Shown here: one piece after another, positions 6,893 to 13,337 of the stretch
How the letters are laid out: each line of letters starts with the position of its first letter
Numbering within the stretch: the stretch's first letter is position 1
From: Bacteroidales bacterium
Lineage (GTDB): Bacteria > Bacteroidota > Bacteroidia > Bacteroidales > P3
Assembly (NCBI GenBank): GCA_004551865.1
Contig: SFPR01000044.1
Location: forward strand, 1-22,505
Direction of reading: 5' to 3'
Length of the DNA: 22,505 nucleotides
The notes under the pieces: model-generated
The model's input: the letters and a program-made list of their open reading frames with translations, nothing else
What the model was told of the DNA's origin: nothing
Database searches by the model: none
Made by a program: the position numbers and the translations under genes

Positions 6893-7452
6893 TAGGCATC
6901 ACCCTGCCTGAATATGGTGACATGGAAGCCGAAAGGCTCAGGATAAGTTCTCTGATTGAGTGCGGAAAAATAGAATATTTCCATATCCGAAAGCCAAATT
7001 TTGACTTTGAGACCATGCGTCGTTTTCTCGGAGGTTTTTCTCGCGAGATAAGAGAACGTTTGTGCCTGAACGATTGCTGTGAACTTGCAGAAGAGTTTTC
7101 CGTAGGGGGCGTGCATTTGAACTCTCGGAACAATTATTCTGCTCCCGTGGGCTTTTGCGGTCGCATAAGTTGCAGTTGCCATTCCATAGACGAAGTTCAA
7201 AAATACAAGAGCCTGTGCGATTATGTTTTTCTCTCGCCTGTGTTTGACAGCATATCGAAGCATGGTTACAAGGCGGCTTTGAACGAAGATGAATTGAAGA
7301 ATGCAGCTGCCAAAGGGATAATTGACGAAAAGGTGTTCGCACTTTCGGGAGTTGAACCCTCAAAATTTGGCAAATTGAAAGAAATAGGATTTTGTTCTGC
7401 CGCCATGACGGGCTGTCTGTGGGACGAAAGCAGAGAACTATATTATAAATAG
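6880..7452 (+). CDS. ThiE/TenI-superfamily protein with altered active site
   Basis: This 190-residue protein resembles thiamine phosphate synthase and TenI. Family landmarks are YFHIRKP (where ThiE has QLRxK), LCLNDCCELAEE (ThiE: INDxxxLA), GGVHLNSRN (ThiE: GVHLGQ) and DYVFLSPVF. Several ThiE catalytic positions differ: the Gln-Leu of QLR is His-Ile, the GQ is NS, and the loop that normally ends in TxTK reads DSISKHGY. HIR is TenI-like, but the active-site His of B. subtilis TenI (in GHVF) aligns with Pro in SPVF. A thiazole tautomerase role is possible but unproven. The start is ATG 6880 with AAGGG just before it; the frame is open further upstream inside thiS, but that would be a long overlap. 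It overlaps thiS by 13 bp and precedes a complete thiE. Confidence 0.85.
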   Translation: MRRLIGITLPEYGDMEAERLRISSLIECGKIEYFHIRKPNFDFETMRRFLGGFSREIRERLCLNDCCELAEEFSVGGVHLNSRNNYSAPVGFCGRISCSCHSIDEVQKYKSLCDYVFLSPVFDSISKHGYKAALNEDELKNAAAKGIIDEKVFALSGVEPSKFGKLKEIGFCSAAMTGCLWDESRELYYK

Positions 7453-7463
7453 GTATAGAGACA

Positions 7464-8096
7464 ATGGACAGATTGTATTTCATAACGCACACCAATGAGA
7501 AGTACTCTTACTTTGAGAGTGCATGTTTGGCGTTGGACTGCGGCATAAAGCTCATTCAGCTCAGAATGAAGCACGCCGAAGAAGACTTGTTTCGCAAGAC
7601 AGCATTGCAAACGCTCAAAGAATGCGAAAAATATGGTGCAAGACTTATCTTGAACGACAATTATCGCCTTGCAAAAGAGCTTGGAGCAGACGGAGTTCAC
7701 ATAGGACAAAAAGACGAAGCCCTTTCGATTGTCCGAAGCAGCGTTTGCCAAAACCAAATTGTCGGAATGACCTGCAATACTTTCGAGCAAATAGTTTCTG
7801 CCGCCAAAAGTGGAGCCGATTACATAGGATTAGGTCCTTATCGCTTCACTTCCACAAAAGAAAACCTCAGTCCCGTTCTCGGAATTGAGGGATACAGAAA
7901 CATAATGAGGCAGTGCCGACAAGCAGGTATCAACATTCCGATATATGCCATAGGCGGAATAAGAACCGAAGACGTAGCCGAATTGATTGAAACAGAGGTA
8001 TATGGAATTGCAATCTCCTCTCTGATTTTGCAATCCTCATCACCTCAAAAACAAATCGCCGTTTTACGAAAACAAATCGCCGTTTCAGCAAAATAA
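7464..8096 (+). CDS. thiE: Thiamine phosphate synthase
   Basis: ThiE couples HMP-PP with thiazole phosphate carboxylate to make thiamine monophosphate. The 210-residue protein keeps the expected catalytic motifs: IQLRMKHAEED, RLILNDNYRLAKELGADGV followed by HIGQKD, GMTCNTFEQ, GADYIGLGPYRFTSTK, and the phosphate-binding IYAIGGI. The TIM barrel is complete by about residue 195. The last 15 or so codons (SSPQKQIAV, then LRKQIAVSAK) are encoded by the first two units of repeat array B, and the stop codon TAA lies in a repeat spacer, so this tail looks acquired and probably does not matter for catalysis. The gene follows the ThiE/TenI-like gene by 11 bp. It is the more likely functional ThiE of the two. 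Confidence 0.95.
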   Translation: MDRLYFITHTNEKYSYFESACLALDCGIKLIQLRMKHAEEDLFRKTALQTLKECEKYGARLILNDNYRLAKELGADGVHIGQKDEALSIVRSSVCQNQIVGMTCNTFEQIVSAAKSGADYIGLGPYRFTSTKENLSPVLGIEGYRNIMRQCRQAGINIPIYAIGGIRTEDVAELIETEVYGIAISSLILQSSSPQKQIAVLRKQIAVSAK

Positions 8097-8127
8097 AACG
8101 GCGTTTCAGCAAAATAAAACGGCGTTT
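8054..8127. repeat. Array B: four 21-bp-spaced cores inside the thi operon
   Basis: Cores start at 8054 and 8075 (both AATCGCCGTTT) and at 8096 and 8117 (both AAACGGCGTTT), exactly 21 bp apart. The first two are inside the thiE 3' end and supply its last codons. The other two lie between thiE and thiG. The order C, C, G, G allows a nested RNA hairpin (unit 2 with 3, unit 1 with 4). Since thiG and the later genes seem to depend on the upstream promoter, a fully efficient terminator here is unlikely. RNA processing, partial attenuation or protein binding are alternatives. Confidence 0.92.
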
Positions 8128-8167
8128 TGGAAAACGGATAAAAGAACTGACAAAAACAAACATAAAT

Positions 8168-8941
8168 ATGGAAAAATTGATAATAGCAGGAAAGGAGTTC
8201 AACTCGAGACTTTTCTTGGGTACGGGCAAGTTTCCATCAAACGAAGTAATGGGTCGTGCCATCAAGTCCTCAAAGACGCAAATGGTAACCACCGCATTAA
8301 AAAGAGTCGATGTGGAAAACTCCGACACAGACGATATGTTGGCACACATAGACCGCAATCAAGTTGTTCTTCTGCCCAACACATCGGGCGTAAGGACCGC
8401 AAAAGAAGCAGTATTCGCCGCACAGATTGCACGAGAAGCCTTGCAGACAAATTGGTTGAAGTTGGAAATTCACCCCGACCCCAAATACCTCTTTCCCGAT
8501 GCCGTAGAGACACTCCGGGCAACCGAAGAATTGGCAAAGGACGGCTTTGTGGTACTGCCATACGTTCAGGCAGACCCCGTTTTGTGCAAACAACTCGAAG
8601 AAGCAGGGGCAGCCACCGTCATGCCTCTTGCAGCTCCGATAGGAACTAACCGAGGCTTGGTAACCAAAGACCTTTTGGAAATAATAATAGAGCAAAGCAA
8701 TGTTCCCGTTGTGATAGATGCAGGCATAGGAAGCCCGAGCCATGCAGCCCAAGCAATGGAAATGGGAGCCGATGCGGTACTTGTCAATACTGCAATAGCA
8801 ATCGCAGGCGACCCTGTGGCAATGGCAGAAGCCTTTGCCAAGGCAGTTGAAGCAGGAAGGCAGGCTTACGAAAGCGGATTGCCCGCAACATTTGCCACAG
8901 CTCAGGCATCATCGCCACTAACCGAATTTTTGAATTTATAA
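8168..8941 (+). CDS. thiG: Thiazole synthase
   Basis: ThiG condenses 1-deoxyxylulose 5-phosphate, dehydroglycine and ThiS thiocarboxylate to the thiazole phosphate. The 257-residue protein matches the family throughout: FNSRLFLGTGKF near the N terminus, TTALKRVD, LLPNTSG, the Schiff-base lysine in NWLKLE (K98), HPDPKYLFPD, VLPY, PLAAPIGTNRG, VVIDAGIGSPSHAAQAMEMG, GADAVLVNTAIA and the ASSPL C-terminal segment. The start is ATG 8168, 71 bp after thiE and 41 bp after the last core of array B. It works with ThiH, encoded two genes later, as ThiG/ThiH complex partners. Length is normal and no residue appears to be lost. Confidence 0.97.
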   Translation: MEKLIIAGKEFNSRLFLGTGKFPSNEVMGRAIKSSKTQMVTTALKRVDVENSDTDDMLAHIDRNQVVLLPNTSGVRTAKEAVFAAQIAREALQTNWLKLEIHPDPKYLFPDAVETLRATEELAKDGFVVLPYVQADPVLCKQLEEAGAATVMPLAAPIGTNRGLVTKDLLEIIIEQSNVPVVIDAGIGSPSHAAQAMEMGADAVLVNTAIAIAGDPVAMAEAFAKAVEAGRQAYESGLPATFATAQASSPLTEFLNL

Positions 8942-8974
8942 ACAGGTATTCAATCAAAATAAACATCAGATAAA

Positions 8975-10663
8975 ATGGAACAGATTCAAGATATATGCAC
9001 CGCATACGGAGCATCAAAAAAGATATACGAGAAAGGAAATATCCACGACATAGAAGTAGGAATGAGAGAGGTGCAACTGACCGACACAGTCATCGAAGGG
9101 AAAAGACATTCCAACGGAACAATACGACTATATGATACTTCGGGAGTTTATACAGACCCTGATGTGAAAATAGATTTGAAAAAAGGATTGCCAAGACTTA
9201 GAGACAAATGGTTGAGCAAGCGAGACGACTTGCAAAAACTTGACAACTTTACATCGGTTTACAGCAAACTCAGGCTGAATGACCCTGAGCTTGAAGCCTT
9301 ACGCTTTCAGCCTCAAAACCTTCCTTACAAAGCAAAACCCGGACGCCAAATCACTCAAATGGCACTTGCAAAGCAGGGAATAATCACTCCCGAAATGGAA
9401 TACGTTGCAATAAGGGAAAATTTAACTCGCCAAAACAAAGAAACAAGTTACATAACCCCCGAATTTGTTCGCGATGAGGTTGCGGCAGGAAGGGCAGTCA
9501 TTCCGTCAAATCCCAACCACCCCGAAGCCGAACCGATGATTATAGGAAGCAAATTCCTCGTCAAGATAAATACAAACATAGGAAACTCGGCTTTAAGCAG
9601 CGATATAGAGAAGGAAGTGGAGAAATCGGTATGGTCTTCTCGCTGGGGAGGAGACACACTCATGGATTTATCGACGGGAAAGCACATTCACGAAACTCGA
9701 GAGTGGATTATAAGAAACTGTCCCGTGCCAATGGGCAGCGTTCCTATCTATCAAGCCTTGGAAAAAGTCGATGGAAAAGCGGAAGACTTGACATGGGAAA
9801 TTTTCAAGGACACTTTGATAGAGCAATGTGAGCAGGGCGTGGATTATTTCACCATTCACGCAGGATTATTGCAGAAACATATTCCATACGCAGCCAAAAG
9901 ACTTACGGGAATTGTCTCCCGAGGCGGCTCAATCATGGCAAAATGGATTACAGCTCACAATCAAGAAAACTTTTTGTACACTCACTTTGAAGAGATATGC
10001 GAGTTGCTTGCACAATATGACGTTGCAATCAGCATAGGAGACGGTTTGCGTCCGGGAAGTATTCATGATGCCAACGACCAAGCACAGTTTGGCGAATTGG
10101 AAACCATGGGTCAGCTGACCGAAGTGGCATGGAAGCACAATGTTCAGGTACTTATCGAAGGTCCGGGCCACGTTCCTATGCACAAAATCAAGGAAAATAT
10201 GGAGAAACAGCAGCAATGTTGCCACAATGCACCGTTCTACACTTTGGGACCTTTGACAACAGATATTGCACCGGGCTATGACCACATAACATCAGCCATT
10301 GGAGCGGCAATGATTGGCTGGTTCGGAACAGCAATGCTATGTTATGTTACACCAAAAGAACACCTTGGTTTGCCAAACAAGGAAGACGTGAGAAACGGAA
10401 TCATGGCTTACAAAATTGCAGCCCACGCTGCCGACATTGCAAAGGGACATCCTTCTGCCATGGAGAGAGATAACGCTCTTAGTAAGGCAAGATTTGAATT
10501 TCGTTGGAACGATCAGTTCAACCTTTCTTTAGATCCCGAAAGAGCAAGGGAGTATTACGGAGCCGAAAAGATACACGGCACACCGTTCTGCACCATGTGC
10601 GGACCAAATTTCTGTGCAATGAGAATTTCTCGCGAAGTATCGGGTGCAGGAAAGATTGAATAA
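8975..10663 (+). CDS. thiC: Phosphomethylpyrimidine synthase
   Basis: ThiC is a radical SAM enzyme that rearranges aminoimidazole ribotide into HMP phosphate. The 562-residue protein starts at ATG 8975. It has the conserved REVQLTDT, RFQPQNLPYKAKPGRQITQM (split in the family as RPQN, KxGxxxTQM), MEYVAIRE, SNPNHPEAEPMIIG, RWGGDTLMDLSTG, GSVPIYQALE, DYFTIHAG, SRGGSIMAKW, DGLRPGS, EGPGHVPMH, GPLTTDIAPGYDHI and the C-terminal CTMCGPNFC. That last motif gives cysteines C539, C542 and C547, which bind the 4Fe-4S cluster in this unusual radical SAM class. The gene follows thiG by 33 bp, and a purine-rich but weak ribosome site precedes it. It supplies the substrate of ThiD. Confidence 0.98.
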   Translation: MEQIQDICTAYGASKKIYEKGNIHDIEVGMREVQLTDTVIEGKRHSNGTIRLYDTSGVYTDPDVKIDLKKGLPRLRDKWLSKRDDLQKLDNFTSVYSKLRLNDPELEALRFQPQNLPYKAKPGRQITQMALAKQGIITPEMEYVAIRENLTRQNKETSYITPEFVRDEVAAGRAVIPSNPNHPEAEPMIIGSKFLVKINTNIGNSALSSDIEKEVEKSVWSSRWGGDTLMDLSTGKHIHETREWIIRNCPVPMGSVPIYQALEKVDGKAEDLTWEIFKDTLIEQCEQGVDYFTIHAGLLQKHIPYAAKRLTGIVSRGGSIMAKWITAHNQENFLYTHFEEICELLAQYDVAISIGDGLRPGSIHDANDQAQFGELETMGQLTEVAWKHNVQVLIEGPGHVPMHKIKENMEKQQQCCHNAPFYTLGPLTTDIAPGYDHITSAIGAAMIGWFGTAMLCYVTPKEHLGLPNKEDVRNGIMAYKIAAHAADIAKGHPSAMERDNALSKARFEFRWNDQFNLSLDPERAREYYGAEKIHGTPFCTMCGPNFCAMRISREVSGAGKIE

Positions 10664-10703
10664 GCGTTCAGATATAAGGAGTTAGGAAAAAGGAGACCAA
10701 GCA

Positions 10704-11819
10704 ATGAAAGAAACATTTTACGATACAATCAAAGACTTGGACTGGAATAGTGTAACCGAAAGCATTTATGCCAAAACGGAAGACGATGTTGTCAGAGCGT
10801 TGTCAAAAAAGCATCTTGACATAGAGGACTTCAAGGCATTGATTGCTCCTTGTGCAGAAAAATACCTTGAACCCATGGCACAGATGAGCCGAAGTATCAC
10901 ACAAAGACGCTTTGGCAAGGTAATGCAATTCTACATTCCGCTATATTTGTCAAACGAATGCAGCAACCATTGCATATATTGCGGATTTAATCACAACAAT
11001 GACATAGGTAGAATTACCCTTACAGATGAGCAAATCATGGAAGAGATAAAGGTAATCAAGTCTATGGGGTATGACAATGTGCTTTTGCTCACAGGAGAGT
11101 ACCCTCGCCATGCAGGAGTTGACTATATCAAACACGCAATAGAGCTTTGCAGACCTTATTTTTCGACGATTAACCTCGAGGTTTTCCCGATGAAGGTCGA
11201 GCAATATGAGAGATTGATTGCAGCGGGAGCCAATTCGGTCTATGTATATCAAGAGACGTTCAACGAGAAACGCTACAAACACTACCACCCCAAAGGAATG
11301 AAGAGCAATTATCAGTATCGGTTGGCAACACCCGAGCGATTGGCTCAGGCAGGCATACATCGGGTGGGCATGGGTGCCTTGATAGGCTTGGAAGAGTGGA
11401 GAACAGAGATGGTTTTCTTGGCAATGCACTTGCGATTTATGACAAAGAATTATTGGAAAACCAAATACTCTGTTTCTTTTCCGAGAATGAGACCGGCAGC
11501 AGGCGGATACCAAGCCGATTTCTACATGAACGAGAAAGAGTTTGCACAAACAATTTGGGCTTTCAGGATTTTCGACCACGATGTTGAGGTTGCAATGAGT
11601 ACAAGAGAGACTCCGCAGATGCGAAATCACTTTGTGAGCCTCGGAGTTACCTCAATGAGTGCAGGAAGTAAGACAGACCCGGGCGGATATGCCCACCCGA
11701 ACACAGAATTGGAGCAATTCCACATCAACGACGACAGAACGGTCGAGCAAATGGAGCAAATGGTTCGTTCGCAAGGCTATGATGTCATATTCAAAGACTG
11801 GGATAAAATATTAAACTGA
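10704..11819 (+). CDS. thiH: 2-iminoacetate synthase (tyrosine lyase)
   Basis: ThiH is a radical SAM enzyme that splits tyrosine into p-cresol and dehydroglycine, the glycine-derived donor for thiazole synthesis in anaerobes. The 371-residue protein carries the CxxxCxxC motif NECSNHCIYCGF (C86, C90, C93). Other ThiH features are LLTGEYPRHAGVDYI, VYQETFNEKRYKHYHPKG, GIHRVGMGALIGLEEWR and PRMRPAAGGYQ. The start is ATG 10704, preceded by AAAAGGAG (10687-10694), one of the strongest ribosome sites in the window. Choosing ThiH rather than the oxygen-dependent ThiO fits an anaerobic host. The TGA stop overlaps the thiF ATG by one base. Confidence 0.97.
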   Translation: MKETFYDTIKDLDWNSVTESIYAKTEDDVVRALSKKHLDIEDFKALIAPCAEKYLEPMAQMSRSITQRRFGKVMQFYIPLYLSNECSNHCIYCGFNHNNDIGRITLTDEQIMEEIKVIKSMGYDNVLLLTGEYPRHAGVDYIKHAIELCRPYFSTINLEVFPMKVEQYERLIAAGANSVYVYQETFNEKRYKHYHPKGMKSNYQYRLATPERLAQAGIHRVGMGALIGLEEWRTEMVFLAMHLRFMTKNYWKTKYSVSFPRMRPAAGGYQADFYMNEKEFAQTIWAFRIFDHDVEVAMSTRETPQMRNHFVSLGVTSMSAGSKTDPGGYAHPNTELEQFHINDDRTVEQMEQMVRSQGYDVIFKDWDKILN

Positions 11820-12535
11820 TGCTTACGGAAGAACAAAAACAAAGATACAATCGTCAGATAATCTTGCAAGACTTTGGAGAGAGAGGACAGGAAATTCTCC
11901 TTTGCTCCAAATGTCTTGTTGTGGGAGTTGGCGGTTTGGGTTCGATAATTTCGCTCTATCTTGCGGCGGCAGGAGCAGGCACAATCGGACTTGTGGATAA
12001 CGACAAGGTCAGCATAAGCAATCTGCAACGTCAGATAGTTTACCGAGAAAAGCAGCAGGGATTGCCAAAAGCCACAACGGCTGCTCAAAACCTCAAAGCA
12101 CTCAACAGCGGTTGCAATTTCGTGGCATACGATTGCTTTTTGACCGAAGAGAATGCCGAAGAGATTATATCGAAGTATGATATTGTTTTGGACGCAACCG
12201 ACAATTTTAAGTCAAGATACCTTATCAACGACACTTGCAAGAGACTTGGCAAGCCGTTTGTTTACAGTTCGATAAGTGCAACCTGCGGACAAGTCGCTCT
12301 TTTTGACTTTCCAAACTGCAAAAGCAGCTATCGTTCTCTCTATCCCGACGAAGAACGATTGAGCAAGAGAGAAAATCCGAGCAAAGCGGTGATTGGGGTT
12401 CTGCCGGGCGTTGCTGCGTGCATTGCAACCAACGAAGCAATCAAGTATCTTGCCAAAATGGGAGAGAGTTTGAGCGACAAACTTCTCTGTTTTGACATAT
12501 CGACCAATGTCTTTCAGACTTTCGACATAGAGTAA
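11819..12535 (+). CDS. thiF: ThiS adenylyltransferase ThiF, zinc-site cysteines missing
   Basis: ThiF adenylates the C terminus of ThiS before sulfur transfer. The 238-residue protein has the E1-like core: YNRQIILQDFG, nucleotide-binding VVGVGGLGS (34-42), VDNDKVSISNLQRQ (59-72) and DATDNFKSRYLINDTC (125-140). In E. coli ThiF a CxRC pair (169, 172), a reactive Cys184 and a C-terminal CPVC complete a structural zinc site and a crossover. Here the CxRC position reads SYRS (170-173), no cysteine occurs in KRENPSKAVIGV, and the protein ends without CxxC. All four zinc ligands and the reactive Cys therefore appear absent. Since this is the only ThiF-like gene in the operon, it is probably functional in a zinc-free form. 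The ATG shares one base with the thiH stop. Confidence 0.93.
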   Translation: MLTEEQKQRYNRQIILQDFGERGQEILLCSKCLVVGVGGLGSIISLYLAAAGAGTIGLVDNDKVSISNLQRQIVYREKQQGLPKATTAAQNLKALNSGCNFVAYDCFLTEENAEEIISKYDIVLDATDNFKSRYLINDTCKRLGKPFVYSSISATCGQVALFDFPNCKSSYRSLYPDEERLSKRENPSKAVIGVLPGVAACIATNEAIKYLAKMGESLSDKLLCFDISTNVFQTFDIE

Positions 12536-12617
12536 ACGCTCTTTCGTAGGCTTTAATTGCCTGAAATATAGTTGATAATGTACTTTTGAGAGTACGCTGT
12601 GAGAAGTGCTTGAAACA

Positions 12618-12691
12618 AAACGCCGTTTTGCAAAAATAAAACGGCGTTTCACTCGGACAAAACGCCGTTTTATTCTGCTGAAACGGCGTTT
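12618..12691. repeat. Array C: four 21-bp-spaced cores after thiF
   Basis: Cores start at 12618 (C form), 12639 (G), 12660 (C) and 12681 (G), strictly alternating and exactly 21 bp apart. They begin 83 bp after the thiF stop, within the 301-bp gap before smpB. Units 1-2 and 3-4 can each form a stem of about 13 bp with a short loop and T-rich flank, so this array could end the thi transcript. Apart from this array and the smpB promoter, I see nothing else in 12536-12836. Confidence 0.93.
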
Positions 12692-12819
12692 TGCTTTATG
12701 CTTGATTTGTAAGAGATTACAAAAATGGTCGTATAATGTTTTGAAATTTTGTTTTGTTTTTGACTATCCTGCTTTTCAATAAATTGGAGCAAGACAACAA
12801 TTCAATGTGTTTTTTTTTA

Positions 12820-12827
12820 TACCTTTG
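12820..12827 (+). promoter_or_regulatory. smpB: -7 box immediately before smpB
   Basis: TACCTTTG, in the same context (TTTTATACCTTTGCA) as the thi promoter, lies 9 bp before the smpB ATG at 12837. Transcription would start about 3-5 nt before the ATG. No TTTG or TTG is found at the ideal upstream distance, so the -33 element is weak. Confidence 0.5.
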
Positions 12828-12836
12828 CACTTTGCT

Positions 12837-13298
12837 ATGACAACAGAAGAAAAACACTTGATAGACATTAAGAACAAGCGGGCTTCGTTTGAGTATTTCT
12901 TTGTTCAGACCTACACGGCAGGCTTGGTGCTTTGCGGAACCGAGATAAAATCCATAAGAGAAGGAAAAGCCAATCTTACGGACGCTTATTGTATGTTTGA
13001 CAGAGGGGAGTTGTGGGTTCACAATATGCACATTTCCGAATATCGTTTTGGTTCTTATTACAACCATCAGGTGAAAAGAACTCGCAAACTGCTGTTGAAA
13101 AAGACCGAATTGAGAAAACTCGAAAACAAAAGCAAAGAAAAAGGATTTACAATCATACCGACACTTCTGTACATCGACCAAAGAGGTTTTGCAAAGTTGG
13201 AGATAAGCCTTTGTAAGGGTAAACACTCTTACGACAAACGCGAAAGCATAAAGCAAAGAGACACCAAGCGAGAATTGGACAGAGTGATGAAATTTTGA
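12837..13298 (+). CDS. smpB: SsrA-binding protein SmpB
   Basis: SmpB binds tmRNA and the ribosome during trans-translation, rescuing stalled ribosomes. The 153-residue protein carries the OB-fold family signature: IKNKRASFEYFF, TYTAGLVLCGTEIKSIREGK, HNMHISEY, then RTRKLLLKKTELRKL. The basic C-terminal tail begins at LCKGKHSYDKRESIKQRD. The start is ATG 12837; a GTG at 12807 is in frame but lies before the -7 box, and starting there would add a non-family extension. The likely transcription start is only a few bases before the ATG, so the mRNA may be near leaderless. The next gene follows after 39 bp with no promoter or terminator seen between them. Confidence 0.96.
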   Translation: MTTEEKHLIDIKNKRASFEYFFVQTYTAGLVLCGTEIKSIREGKANLTDAYCMFDRGELWVHNMHISEYRFGSYYNHQVKRTRKLLLKKTELRKLENKSKEKGFTIIPTLLYIDQRGFAKLEISLCKGKHSYDKRESIKQRDTKRELDRVMKF

Positions 13299-13337
13299 AA
13301 TCGTAGTATAAGAAAGACCATATTAGCACAATAAGAT

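Noticed and set aside
12536..12560. Small hairpin AGAG...CTCT just after thiF as a terminator
   Set aside because: The stem is only 4-5 bp with no T run. Array C is a better candidate for ending the transcript.
12807..12836. GTG start for smpB
   Set aside because: It lies upstream of the -7 box and adds a hydrophobic stretch not typical of SmpB N termini.
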